Shown here: positions 7,729-17,056 of the stretch, in pieces
Layout: every line of letters starts with the position of its first letter
How positions within the stretch are numbered: position 1 is the first letter of the stretch
Notes under the pieces: generated by a model
What the model saw: only the letters and a program-made list of their open reading frames with translations
What the model was told of the DNA's origin: nothing
Database searches by the model: none
Assembly: GCA_965279195.1 (NCBI GenBank)
Contig: CBDIHP010000043.1
Location: forward strand, 248,001 to 312,000
Length of the DNA stretch: 64,000 nt
Source: CBDIHP01 sp965279195
Lineage (GTDB): Bacteria; Planctomycetota; Planctomycetia; Isosphaerales; Isosphaeraceae
Direction of reading: 5' to 3'
Translations under genes and position numbers: made by a program

Positions 7729-9036
7729 TCATCTGGGCCCGAATCGCCCCCCGCGCGGGACCTGGGGGCCGGGAAAGTTCGGCCCCCGCATCCGCTCAAT
7801 GTCGCGCTGGATCCTGTCCCGGACCTCTTTCTGCTTGGCCCGGAACTCCGCCTGGGCCTCCTCGAACCTCTTGTGGTGTTCCTCGGCCTGCTTGCGGTTC
7901 GCTTCGGCCCGCCTGAGGTTCTCGGCGGCGTCGACTCGGGCCTCCTGGGCGAGATCCCGGACGGGGACGTCGGTGAACTGTAACGGAATGACGTCGGAGA
8001 CTTTACGGCGTTCCACGCCCAGGCCCGGCCTGGCGGCGACCTCCATCCAGGCCTCGTAGGGACCCTCCTCGGGCTTGGCCATGAAGCTGGAGGCTCCAAT
8101 GGTCCCCGACGTGTTCATCCGCATCTCGTGGAGGGTCGTCAGCTCGCCCCGGGCCTTCGGGGATTTGATCACAAGCACATACTGCTCCAGGCCTTCCAGC
8201 TCGCCCTGCTGGATCTGGTAGTCGATGCTCATGGCCACCCCGGGCATCGAGGTGCCGATCGGAGACGAGTTGCGCATGAACTTGCCGTTGGACAGCCAGA
8301 CCTTGATCTCCGGGCCAGTCCGGGGCGGTCCGAAGTTAGGTACCTTCGGGGGGGCAGCCGGGCGATCCGGGAAGGCCCCCGGCGCCTCCTGCGCGGGGCC
8401 GGCAGCGAGCTGCGGCACGCCTCGGATCGCGTTGCTCAGCCCGATGAAGAACCCGGCCAGGAAGAGCGAGGAGAGCCCGCAGTCGACCACCCAGTCCGCG
8501 ACCTGGCCCCAGGTCTCGCAGGCGAACGCCCGGCGGTTCCCCCCGGCGAACGAGATCCCCGCCCCGACGACCGAGACCGACGTGGCGATGACCCCGATCA
8601 GCAGCAGGATCGTCAGCCCGAACCCGATCAGTAGCATGGCCGGTTCCGTGGCGAATTCGGCCGGAACCCGCCGGGTGAACATCGAGATCACGACGAACGC
8701 CGTGAGCGTGAGGCTGGCGAACCGCCGGATCCCCAGGCCCCAGGGCTCGCCCTTGGACTTCGACTTCGGCTTCGACGCGAGCCCGAAGCCGGCCCGCCTC
8801 GGCATCGGCGGTTCGAGGCCGTCGTCGCGATAGGCGGCGCGGTTGGATTTCGGGGGCAGCGGGGCGGCGGGGCCGTCGTCGATGCCGTAGAGGTCATCCG
8901 CCGTCAGCGTCGTCGGCCCCGGCTGGGGGATCCGCATGACGTTGCCGCACGTCTTGCACTTCCCCTTCTTGCCCGCGAGGTTGTCGCTGAGCGTGTAGGC
9001 CTTGCCGCACGACTCGCATTCGAATGAGATGCTCAT
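7729..9036 (-). CDS. Zinc-ribbon membrane protein with C-terminal coiled coil
   Basis: The start was set at the ATG at 9036 (MSISFECESCGKAY) because the zinc ribbon begins there; an ATG 12 codons upstream adds only a Ser/Arg stretch. The 435-residue product has a CxxC...CxxC ribbon (CESC near 7, CKTC near 26), a Pro-rich linker, three or more hydrophobic segments (about 110-122, 132-165, 185-203), a soluble region with a beta-rich pattern (about 235-370) and a charged helix rich in Glu/Arg/Lys (375-420). The C-terminal domain could sense a ligand outside the membrane. No catalytic motif was found; function unknown. Confidence 0.8.
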   Translation of the reverse strand: MSISFECESCGKAYTLSDNLAGKKGKCKTCGNVMRIPQPGPTTLTADDLYGIDDGPAAPLPPKSNRAAYRDDGLEPPMPRRAGFGLASKPKSKSKGEPWGLGIRRFASLTLTAFVVISMFTRRVPAEFATEPAMLLIGFGLTILLLIGVIATSVSVVGAGISFAGGNRRAFACETWGQVADWVVDCGLSSLFLAGFFIGLSNAIRGVPQLAAGPAQEAPGAFPDRPAAPPKVPNFGPPRTGPEIKVWLSNGKFMRNSSPIGTSMPGVAMSIDYQIQQGELEGLEQYVLVIKSPKARGELTTLHEMRMNTSGTIGASSFMAKPEEGPYEAWMEVAARPGLGVERRKVSDVIPLQFTDVPVRDLAQEARVDAAENLRRAEANRKQAEEHHKRFEEAQAEFRAKQKEVRDRIQRDIERMRGPNFPGPQVPRGGRFGPR

Positions 9037-9194
9037 GGCTCGGACCCGCGTCGGGGGGCTCGACGAGGACACGGCCGGGCGACCCTTCCCGGCCTGCGCG
9101 ATGCCTGCATCAATGCCCGGCTGGTCGGATATTCGAGCCGAACGGTCCGGTCAATTCAATAAATTGCCCCGGATTCCTCCGCAGTTGCGATGCT

Positions 9195-9212
9195 GGGCGG
9201 TGCCCACCCTAC
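9195..9212. repeat. Short repeat GTAGGGTGGGCACCGCCC supplying hisI stop codon
   Basis: The 18-nt sequence on the plus strand, GGGCGGTGCCCACCCTAC, is identical to 30036-30053. Read on the minus strand it begins with the hisI stop codon TAG (9209-9211). Confidence 0.75.
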
Positions 9213-9604
9213 TTGCGGTAGACGGCCTCGGCTTCGAAGACCTTCTCGGCGTCTACCTCTAGTGAGCCCTGGGGGGTCACTTTTCTCCAGAAACAGTTGC
9301 GATAACCTTCATGGCAGGCGCCGCCGACCTGGCGGGCGAGGATGAGGAGGACGTCGGCGTCGCAGTCGACGTGCACCGACTCGACGTGCTGGACGTGGCC
9401 CGAGGTGCCGCCCTTGTGCCAGGAGGACTTGCGCGAGCGGGAGTAGAAGTGGGTCTGGCCGGTGGACAGGGTGTTGAGGACGGCGGCCCGGTCCATCCAG
9501 GCCATCATCAGGACCTCGCGGGTCTCCGCGTCCTGGACGATGGCCGGGATCAGGCCGTCGGCGGTCCACTTGAGCTGGGAGAGGAACGGCGGTTCGGGAT
9601 TCAA
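9209..9604 (-). CDS. hisI: Phosphoribosyl-AMP cyclohydrolase
   Basis: Opens the purine ring of phosphoribosyl-AMP, the third step of histidine synthesis; cytoplasmic and metal dependent. The 131-residue protein has the full single-domain HisI set: the TREVLMMAWMD entry, SRSRKSSWHKGGTSGH, the metal-binding DCDADVLL and the late CHEGYRNCF cysteines. There is no HisE fusion. It starts 24 nt after the stop of the large DUF1549/1553 gene, so they may share a transcript although the functions are unrelated. The stop codon lies inside a dispersed repeat. Confidence 0.96.
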   Translation of the reverse strand: MNPEPPFLSQLKWTADGLIPAIVQDAETREVLMMAWMDRAAVLNTLSTGQTHFYSRSRKSSWHKGGTSGHVQHVESVHVDCDADVLLILARQVGGACHEGYRNCFWRKVTPQGSLEVDAEKVFEAEAVYRK

Positions 9605-9628
9605 GGGACGTTCTCGACTTCGGGCGGG

Positions 9629-12529
9629 CTAGGGGACGTACAGGAACTCCTTGACATTGAACATCACATGGGCCAGATCCTGCCAGGCCCTCGACGGGTT
9701 CGCGTGGTCGGTTGCCACGAATTCCAGGGCCTGCGCCGACTCATCCGAGGTTGCCGGCCGGCCGAAGGCCAGCTCGTACATCGCGGCGACCTTCTCCAGG
9801 TCGGAACTCCGGATCCCCCGGACCCTGGCGGCGAACCGCTTCGACTGGTCCTGCACGAACGGGTCGTTCCAGAGGGCCAGGGCCTGCGCGGGGACGTTCG
9901 AGGTGTTCCGCCGGCCCATCGTGGAGGCCGGGGCCGGGGTGTCGAAGGCGAGGAAGAACGGGTTCAGGAAGTTGCGTCTGACGTTCAAGTAGATGCTCCG
10001 CCGTCCGTTTCCATCCAGCGGGCCCGACTCCCTCGGGCGGCCCCGTCCTTCCATGAAAGGGGTCAGGTAGGGGGGCACGCCGGGGCCGAACATGGTGGGG
10101 TCGAGCCGGCCGGAGACCGCGAGCATGGCGTCGCGGAGCGACTCGGCGTCCAGGCGGCGCAGGGGCATCCGGTGGAGCAGGGCGTTGGTCGGGTCCTTGG
10201 ATTCGGCATCCGGATCCAGGCCCGAGTGGCTGGACATGCGATAGGCCCTGGATGTGACGAGCAGCCGGTGCATCGCCTTGACCGACCAGCCCGAGGAGAC
10301 CAGGCGGGTCGCGAGCCAGTCCAGCAGTTCGGGATGCGTCGGCGCCCGGCCCATCGCGCCGAAGTCATCGGGCGTCTTGACCAGGCCCTCGCCGAAATGC
10401 TGCTTCCACAGTCGGTTGACCAGCACACGCGAGAGGAACGGATTCGAGGGCTCGATGAGCGTTTTCGCCAGGGCCAGTCGTCCGCTGCCGGGGCCGTCGG
10501 CCATCGACTTTGGACCGCTGACCGCCTCCAGGAACCGGCGTGGGGCGAGCTCGCCCAGGGACTTCGTGCTCCCGCGCAGGTGGATTTTCACATCCTGGCC
10601 CGAGCCATCGGCCGCCGCCAGGGCGAGCGTCGGCGAGGGGATCTCCCGCTCGATCGCGCGGGCCTGCTCGATCAGGGGCTTCGCTTTCGACCCATCCACA
10701 GCCACATGTGCAGGCGCGTTGTCATTCGGCGCCGAGTGGTCGGAGAACCGGATCTCGTCGACGGCGACCCAGCCGCCGCCGTCGTTGCGGAAGCTCTGGC
10801 CTCCGTTGTAGTTCACCGAGCTGCCGTCGGCGATCTCGATGAACGCCTCGTGCCCCTTCCACGCCGCGACGTCCACAACGATCCAGCGCAGCTCGTCGCC
10901 GTGCTTCACAGAGGGGATCAGGCCGCCGTAGATCGGCGAGCGGTTCTTGTCGAATCCATCCACGACCACGTTGATCTGCCCGGTCGTCCCGGCCGCGCGG
11001 ATCTGGATGTAGTTGGACGTGATCGCGAACGTCTTCGACCGCAGGACCCCCTGGAGCCGGTCGGAGACCAGACCGCTGTGGGCCATCCCTTTCCACACCG
11101 CCGCCGGGCCGTTGGGCCGCAGGGCGAGGTCGTCGGTCTGCGTGGGGCCCTTGCCGAAGGCGTCGCCGGTGACCGACCAGCCGTCGAATTCGGGGCCATC
11201 GAAACGCTCGAACACGGTTTCATCCGTCGCCGGCTTCGCCTCCGACTTCGGCGATTGCGGCTTCAGGATGCCCCGGATCTCGCCCTTCAGCGTGTCGATG
11301 GCCTCGGCCTTCGCCCGGATCTTGCCCGGCGGGTCGAGGAACGCCTGCTGCGGCCGGGTGCTCCAGAAGTAACCGGCCAACGCGTAATAATCTTTCGCTG
11401 TGATTGCATCAAACTTGTGATCATGACAGCGGGCACACGAGATCGTCAGGCCGAGGAACGCCTTGCCCAGGACGTCGATCTGGTTGTCGACCCGACGCGC
11501 GGTGTCTTCCCGCGAATCGACCGGCGAATGCGTCCCCTCACCTAACCACAGCGACGCCGTGCCGATGACCGAATCATTCTGATGCGTCGTCGGGTCGAGC
11601 CTCGGCGTTTCCAGCAAGTCCCCGGCGATCTGCTCGACCACGAACCTGTCATAGGGCAAGTCGAGGTTGAATGCCCGGATCAGGTAATCGCGGTAGTGAT
11701 ACGCACCCTGGATGTCATAATCGAATTCATGCCCCGCCGTCTCCGCGTAACGGACAAGGTCGAGCCAGTGCCGCGCCTGACGCTCGCCGTAGTGTGGGCT
11801 TGCCAGCAGGCGGTCGACCAGCCGCTCGTAGGCGTCGGGCCGTTTGTCCTCGACGAATGCCTTCACCTCGTCCGGCGTCGGCGGCAGGCCGATGAGGTCG
11901 AAGCTCAGGCGACGGATCAAGGTCCGCCGATCCGCCTCGGGGGCCGGCTTGAGCCCTTCCTTCTCCAGACGGGCGAGCAGGAACGCGTCGACCGGGTTGT
12001 GCGGCCAGCCCTTGTCCTTTACCACCGGCGCCGCAGGGTTCTTGACCGGCTGGAAGCTCCAGAACTTCGCCCGCTGCTTCATCACCTCGCCGGGCACGGG
12101 GGCGAGCTTGGGGTTCTCCGCGATCCCCGCGCTCGGCACCTCGACCCCCCAGGGGACCCCCTTCGCGACCCACCGCGACAGGGCCTCGATTTCCTTGTCG
12201 GGCAGCTTCGACTTGGGGGGCATCTTGACGACGTCCCCATCGTAATGGATCGCCTCGATGAGCAGGCTCTCCTCGGGCTTGCCCGGCACCACCGCCGCGC
12301 CCGAGGCCCCGCCCTTGAGGACGGCCGCCCTCGAATCGAGCCGCAGCCCCCCCCTGGCCTTGGCCGCGTCGTGGCAGGACAGGCACCGCGTCGCCAGGAT
12401 CGGCCGGACTTCCTTCTCGAAGGCCTCGATCGCCGCCACGTCCGGCCTCGCGTCGTCGGCGGGCGCCTGACAGGGCCACAGGAGCATGAGCCCCAACGTC
12501 CCGACCCACCCGCGCAAGACGTTTTCCAT
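9629..12529 (-). CDS. DUF1549/DUF1553 protein with N-terminal cytochrome c site
   Basis: A secreted or periplasmic planctomycete protein of 966 residues. A signal peptide (VGTLGLMLLWPC) precedes a planctomycete-type cytochrome c domain with haem motif CLSCH at 49-53 and a distal Met region (VKMPPKSKLP). DUF1549 follows (about 175-380, with GLPPTPDEV and HYGERQARHWLDL), then a middle beta-rich carbohydrate-binding-like region (440-600), then DUF1553 (about 690-950, ending with the FNVKEFLYV tail). These proteins are usually encoded beside a DUF1501 partner; none is adjacent here, so this copy is an orphan. Suggested roles include polysaccharide breakdown; none is proven. Confidence 0.93.
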   Translation of the reverse strand: MENVLRGWVGTLGLMLLWPCQAPADDARPDVAAIEAFEKEVRPILATRCLSCHDAAKARGGLRLDSRAAVLKGGASGAAVVPGKPEESLLIEAIHYDGDVVKMPPKSKLPDKEIEALSRWVAKGVPWGVEVPSAGIAENPKLAPVPGEVMKQRAKFWSFQPVKNPAAPVVKDKGWPHNPVDAFLLARLEKEGLKPAPEADRRTLIRRLSFDLIGLPPTPDEVKAFVEDKRPDAYERLVDRLLASPHYGERQARHWLDLVRYAETAGHEFDYDIQGAYHYRDYLIRAFNLDLPYDRFVVEQIAGDLLETPRLDPTTHQNDSVIGTASLWLGEGTHSPVDSREDTARRVDNQIDVLGKAFLGLTISCARCHDHKFDAITAKDYYALAGYFWSTRPQQAFLDPPGKIRAKAEAIDTLKGEIRGILKPQSPKSEAKPATDETVFERFDGPEFDGWSVTGDAFGKGPTQTDDLALRPNGPAAVWKGMAHSGLVSDRLQGVLRSKTFAITSNYIQIRAAGTTGQINVVVDGFDKNRSPIYGGLIPSVKHGDELRWIVVDVAAWKGHEAFIEIADGSSVNYNGGQSFRNDGGGWVAVDEIRFSDHSAPNDNAPAHVAVDGSKAKPLIEQARAIEREIPSPTLALAAADGSGQDVKIHLRGSTKSLGELAPRRFLEAVSGPKSMADGPGSGRLALAKTLIEPSNPFLSRVLVNRLWKQHFGEGLVKTPDDFGAMGRAPTHPELLDWLATRLVSSGWSVKAMHRLLVTSRAYRMSSHSGLDPDAESKDPTNALLHRMPLRRLDAESLRDAMLAVSGRLDPTMFGPGVPPYLTPFMEGRGRPRESGPLDGNGRRSIYLNVRRNFLNPFFLAFDTPAPASTMGRRNTSNVPAQALALWNDPFVQDQSKRFAARVRGIRSSDLEKVAAMYELAFGRPATSDESAQALEFVATDHANPSRAWQDLAHVMFNVKEFLYVP

Positions 12530-13170
12530 GCCGGTCGCTCCGCCACCTACCGGATCCGGTTGTGCCCTTGTTGAACAATCCCGATCTTAGCCGCCCTCGG
12601 TCCCCTTCGCCAGTTCACAGCCTCGCGCCGCCCGCGCACGAAATCGCGGGAACAAAGCCATTTGCCGCCGAGTTCCGCTGCACGCCCTCGCGAAATCGCG
12701 GGAACAAAGCCAATCGACCTTCGAACGCGGCGACTTCGAGTGGGCGAAACGAAGCCATTTCGTCGTAACATCTTCTGGCGGTGACGCTTATCTATCAACA
12801 CTCCCGAACCACCCGGAACCACTCCAAATTGCCAAAGAGCCGGGGCGCGCAAAGTCAAATGTCCCCGCGAGAAATATAGGTCCCGCCGGCGGAAAATCTC
12901 ATGGAATCCGGCCAGCCCATTCAGGCGTTGCCGTCAGAATCGGAACTCTCCGGTAGGGTGGGGGGCCGACGCGAGCCGGAGGCCGCGTCACCACACGGAC
13001 GGGTGCGGATGTTGGTGCCGGACACCCGATCGGCAGGGCTCGATGTCGGCGGGGTGATGCCTCCCCTTTGGGGCGACGTCTGCGGACCAATCTGACACGA
13101 GATTCCGGGCGGGCGGTCTGATAATCTATCGGGACCATTGGATGTTGCCCCGTCCCGGAAGGACTGACGC
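12530..13170. other. Long intergenic region with short direct repeats
   Basis: This 641-nt spacer separates the divergent DUF1549/1553 and DUF4838 genes. It holds two direct copies of a 22-nt repeat (12639-12712), a further degenerate related stretch near 12750-12770, and a low-GC part around 12780-12900. A sequence like TAGGGTGGGGGGCC at about 12955 resembles the start of the family B repeats but is degenerate. No convincing gene is visible; the short open frames contain the repeats and have no family features. Confidence 0.5.
12639..12712. repeat. Two direct copies of CGCGGGAACAAAGCC repeat
   Basis: The 22-nt units at 12639-12660 and 12691-12712 differ only at the last base tract and are 52 nt apart. 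Inverted relatives occur at 55606-55631 and, in coding sequence, at 54137-54162. Confidence 0.75.
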
Positions 13171-15189
13171 ATGCTCACGCTCATTCTGTTCGGTATCGCC
13201 ATCGGATGCGCGGCCGATGAGATGACAATCGTCGAGGAGGGGAAACCCGTCGCGGTCGTGGTCTTGCCGGCGACGCCTTTTCCCATCTCCGAGCACGCGG
13301 CGAAGGAACTGTTGGATCATGTGCGGAAGGCGAGCGGGGCGACTCTGGAGATCCGCAGGGAGCCGCTCAAGGGGGACATCAAGGGGCCCATGATCTTCGT
13401 CGGGGCGACTCAGGCTGCGAAGGACGCCGGGATCAAGGTCGAGGAGCTGACGAATGAGGCGACCGTCCTCCGGTCGTCTGGCAAGGATCTGTTCATCGTC
13501 GGCAATGACGGACCCGGCGACCCACTCAGCTTCGACACCACGCGGAGCGGGACGCTCTGGGGCGTGTACGAGGTGCTGGAGCAGAATCTGGGCGTCCGCT
13601 GGCTCTGGCCGGGGGAGTTGGGGGAGGTAGTCCCGAAGGCCAGGACGATCCGGCTGCCCGCGATGGATCGGACCTTCCGGCCGGCGTTCAACCAGCGGTT
13701 GCTGCGGCCGGGGCTGGGGGCGACGGGGTTCATCAAGGCGCATGAGGCGCTGGGGTTCTCGCCGGCGAACCGCGAGCGGTATGCGAGGGATCAGACGCTG
13801 TTCCTCCGGCGGCAGCGGATGGGCAAGTCGGAGGAGAGCTTCTACGCGCAGGCGAGTTTCGGGAATGGACATTCATTCGAAAGCTGGTGGGAACGGTACG
13901 GCAAGGAGCATCCCGAATGGTTCCAGCTCCTGCCGAATGGGAAGCGTGGGCCCGAGGATCCGAAGCGGCCCGACCGGGTGACGATGTGCGTCTCGAACCC
14001 CGAGTTCCAGGCCGAGATCGTGAGGCGCTGGAAGGAAGAACGGCCGAAATTCGCCGGGCAGCCCTACAACATCGGCATCGGCGAGAACGACGGCTCGGCG
14101 CAGTGCGTCTGCAAGACCTGCCGCGAGTGGGACGGGCCGCCGCCGAACCTGAAGGGGCTGCCCGAGGGGCTCGAACGTTCGTTCACGCCGATGCAGGCGT
14201 CGAACCGCTACGCCCGGTTCGCCGAGGCGGTGCGGAGCAAGGCGGCGGAGATCGATCCCAATGTTCGCGTGCATTACTACGCGTATTTGAATTACTTCTG
14301 GGCTCCGGACCCGGCGATCAAGCTGCATCCGAACGTGGTGATCGGCTTCGTCCCCTGGTTCCGCGCGGCCGGGTGGTTCCCCCGGACGGACGGCGAGCAG
14401 GAGTGGATCAAGGCGCAGTGGCTCGGCTGGCAGAGGAGCGGCGTGACCATGCTCTACCGGCCCAACTGGTTCCTCGACGGCTATTCGATGCCGTTGGTGT
14501 ACATGCACCAGTTCGCCGATGCCTTCCAGTTCTACGCGAAGCACGGCATGATCGGCACCGACTTCGACTCCCTCCAGGGCCAGTGGGCCGCCCAGGGACC
14601 CAACCTCTACCTCCTCGCCCGGATCCACACCCGCCCCGAGGCCCCGGTCGATCAACTCCTCGACGAGTATTACAACGCCTTCGGCCCCGCCTCTTCGAGC
14701 ATCAAGGCCTACTGGAACTACTGGGAAGACTACGCCATTCGCAACCGCCCGAGGGCGTTCGCCTCAATCAAGAGCCGCCGCAACGGCAACTTCCGGCGCT
14801 ACGCGCATTACGCCCAGGTCGCCGACGAACTCTACCCCGCCTCGTGCTTCGGGCCCGCTCGTGCGATCCTCGAACGTGCCCGCAAGGACGCCGCCGGCGA
14901 CGACCTCGCCCTGCGCCGCGTGGCCTTCCTCGCCGACGGCCTCCGCCACGCCGAGGCCTGCTCACGCACGGCGGCCGTGGTGAACGACAAGCACTCTACC
15001 CTCGCCGAGAAGCGGGCCGCTCTTACGAAATTGCTCCAACTTCGCCGGGGACTCGAATCCAGCAACGTCGCCAACATGGACCGCGCGGCGATCATCGAGA
15101 CCGATAGCTGGAAGGACATCCCCGGGTTGCTGGAATCGCTCGGCGCTCCGGTGCCCGTCACGCCGAAGCCGGCGGGCGAACCGGATTGA
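13171..15189 (+). CDS. DUF4838 domain protein (secreted glycoside hydrolase-like)
   Basis: A 672-residue protein with a short signal peptide ending near residue 16 (GIAIGCAADE). The N-terminal portion (about 20-150) looks like the beta/alpha domain seen before many GH20/GH67 catalytic modules, with LWGVYEVLEQNLGVRWLWPG marking the boundary. The DUF4838 core follows (about 170-560) with GENDGSAQC and CVCKTC near 310, and YYAYLNYFW near 365. DUF4838 proteins are thought to be carbohydrate-active (alpha-glucuronidase-like) but most are uncharacterised. A Cys-rich CVCKTCREW patch may bind a metal or form disulphides. It runs into the MATE gene with 3 nt between the stops. Confidence 0.88.
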   Translation: MLTLILFGIAIGCAADEMTIVEEGKPVAVVVLPATPFPISEHAAKELLDHVRKASGATLEIRREPLKGDIKGPMIFVGATQAAKDAGIKVEELTNEATVLRSSGKDLFIVGNDGPGDPLSFDTTRSGTLWGVYEVLEQNLGVRWLWPGELGEVVPKARTIRLPAMDRTFRPAFNQRLLRPGLGATGFIKAHEALGFSPANRERYARDQTLFLRRQRMGKSEESFYAQASFGNGHSFESWWERYGKEHPEWFQLLPNGKRGPEDPKRPDRVTMCVSNPEFQAEIVRRWKEERPKFAGQPYNIGIGENDGSAQCVCKTCREWDGPPPNLKGLPEGLERSFTPMQASNRYARFAEAVRSKAAEIDPNVRVHYYAYLNYFWAPDPAIKLHPNVVIGFVPWFRAAGWFPRTDGEQEWIKAQWLGWQRSGVTMLYRPNWFLDGYSMPLVYMHQFADAFQFYAKHGMIGTDFDSLQGQWAAQGPNLYLLARIHTRPEAPVDQLLDEYYNAFGPASSSIKAYWNYWEDYAIRNRPRAFASIKSRRNGNFRRYAHYAQVADELYPASCFGPARAILERARKDAAGDDLALRRVAFLADGLRHAEACSRTAAVVNDKHSTLAEKRAALTKLLQLRRGLESSNVANMDRAAIIETDSWKDIPGLLESLGAPVPVTPKPAGEPD

Positions 15190-15192
15190 GGA

Positions 15193-16626
15193 TCAATGGA
15201 CCACGACGGGTGCGGATTCGATGACTCGCATGGATTTCCACTTGCCGGTGCGGAACCGCAGGCCGAAGCACACGGCCATGGCGACGATGTAGGCGCTGGC
15301 GAAGCTCCAGGCCCAGAGGATGGTGCCGCCGTTGCGGACGAGGAGGTAGGTCGGGATGACCATGATCGGCCAGGCGAGCAGGAAGGTGAACTTGGAGACA
15401 TATTTCGTGTCGCCCGCGCCTCGGAGGGCGAACGAGAACGTGACGTTCACCGAGTCGGCCAGCGAGTAGACGGCCACGCACGCGAGCAGGCTGGGGACCA
15501 TCGCGGCGACCCGGGCGAAGTGTTCGATCTCGCGGGAACTCTCGAAGGCCGAGACGATCGCGCGGGGGAAGAGGAGATAGATCGACGCGATCACGGCCAT
15601 GTATCCGAAGATCCAGCGCAGGCCGGTGTAGGCCGACTTCTCGGCGATGTCGGGCTGGTCCGCCCCGAGCCGCTGGCCGACGAGGATCGACACGGCCTGG
15701 CCCATGCCCATCATCGGCAGGAAGGCGACCATGTTGAGGCGGACGGTCAGGGTCATCGCGCCGGTCTGGGCCTCGCCGAGCTGGCCGACGAGCTGGACGA
15801 ACACGAAGAACACGAGGACATCCAGGAACACCTGGAACCCCGCCGGGCCGCCGAACTTCAGGAGTCGGCCGAAGAGGTCCCGCTCGGGCCGCCAGCCGCT
15901 GACGGTCTGGAAGTGCTCACGGTTGGACTTGTTGAAGAAGAGGATCAGGGCGACGATCGCCGAGGCCCACGAGCCGGCGGCGGTCGCCCAGCCCGCGCCG
16001 GCGATGCCCATCTCGGGGAACCCGCCGACGCCGAAGATCATCATATAATCCAGCACGCCGTTCACCGCCGTGCCGACGGCCTCGATGCCCAGCACGGTCC
16101 AGGTCAGCCCGCGCCCGGAGAAGAAGCCGTTGATCGCGGACATCACCAGCATGGGAAGCGCGGCGAAGCAGAGGCAGCGGAGGTAGATCACCTCCATCAC
16201 CTGGAGCGACTCGACGTGACCGCCCCAGCGGATCAGCCAGGGGGCGATCGGGACGATCAGCAGGAATCCCAGGCCGGACAGGATCGAGAAGTGGAGCGCC
16301 TGCCAGACCGCCGGCCCGACGCGCTCCGGGCGGTTGGCCCCGGTGTACTGCGCGACGAAGGTCGACGCGTACCCGGCCGTCACCTGGAGCAGCCCGAACG
16401 GCAGCCAGAACCACATGAGCGCGGGGAACGACGCGGCCATCTCGCGCGAGTCGTGCCAGGAGAGCATCACGGTATCCAGGAATGTCTGGACCGTCATGAA
16501 TCCCTGGCTCAGGACCAGCGGCATGGCCAGCGTGAGCAACTCGCGGCTGCCCCCCGGTTCGTGCTTCTCGACCGTCTCCGCCTCGATCCGAGGGCTCTCC
16601 ACACCGTCCTGCACACTGACCGTCAT
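15193..16626 (-). CDS. MATE family efflux transporter
   Basis: An inner-membrane exporter with about twelve transmembrane segments in two halves. The start MTVSVQDG at 16626 is chosen because GAGGG lies 7 nt upstream; a start at 16680 adds 18 residues without a ribosome site. The 477-residue length is typical. Family features include an N-terminal LAMPLVLSQGFMTVQTFLDTVM helix with the Asp of helix 1 region, the inter-half loop, and a repeated FLPMMGMGQAVSILVGQRLGA segment typical of second-half entry. Such pumps expel drugs or metabolites using Na+ or H+; the substrate is unknown. Confidence 0.93.
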   Translation of the reverse strand: MTVSVQDGVESPRIEAETVEKHEPGGSRELLTLAMPLVLSQGFMTVQTFLDTVMLSWHDSREMAASFPALMWFWLPFGLLQVTAGYASTFVAQYTGANRPERVGPAVWQALHFSILSGLGFLLIVPIAPWLIRWGGHVESLQVMEVIYLRCLCFAALPMLVMSAINGFFSGRGLTWTVLGIEAVGTAVNGVLDYMMIFGVGGFPEMGIAGAGWATAAGSWASAIVALILFFNKSNREHFQTVSGWRPERDLFGRLLKFGGPAGFQVFLDVLVFFVFVQLVGQLGEAQTGAMTLTVRLNMVAFLPMMGMGQAVSILVGQRLGADQPDIAEKSAYTGLRWIFGYMAVIASIYLLFPRAIVSAFESSREIEHFARVAAMVPSLLACVAVYSLADSVNVTFSFALRGAGDTKYVSKFTFLLAWPIMVIPTYLLVRNGGTILWAWSFASAYIVAMAVCFGLRFRTGKWKSMRVIESAPVVVH

Positions 16627-17056
16627 CGCGGAACCCTCGGGCCGACTGGAGACCATCCCTGAGCATGCGAACAGGAGCATATCGCCATCGCCGACGCATG
16701 GCCAGCCTCAGACACGCGCGGTTGCAAATGGGTTCGCGATCCGCCCGCACCTGGTAGGGGGGGGAAGACGACGGCCGGGAGGGAGTCGTCACCCCACCGG
16801 CAGGGGGATCGGCCGCGCAGGTGGAATGGGCCGGCATCCGCACGCGTCGATGGGGGGGACGCGGCCTACGGACCCCGTCTGAGCCCCCACCTTTCCAGGT
16901 GGTGGACATCGGCCCACCCGGCGGATCGTTCCCGCGAGATTGCCCTTGCCCTGTTCGGGCAAATCTGGCTAGCTGGCCCGATCCGACCCTGAGACAGATG
17001 TCGCGCCGGTCGGGCGTGACGGGGATCGTGTAGAGGGGCCGGGGAAAGGGATCGGC
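16627..17056. other. Divergent intergenic region, no gene seen
   Basis: About 430 nt separate the MATE gene from the zinc-ribbon gene on the other strand. I see runs of G and C and a possible small hairpin with TTGCCC near 16940, but no convincing promoter, RNA or protein gene. Confidence 0.4.

Noticed and set aside
9311..11545. A plus-strand open frame of 744 codons opposite hisI and the first DUF1549/DUF1553 gene
   Set aside because: Same pattern of antisense low-complexity translation; hisI and the haem protein are both certain on the minus strand.
12547..12858. A 103-codon minus-strand frame in the long spacer
   Set aside because: Its residues derive from the short dispersed repeats (IGFVPAISRGR-like phrases); no ribosome site or family feature.
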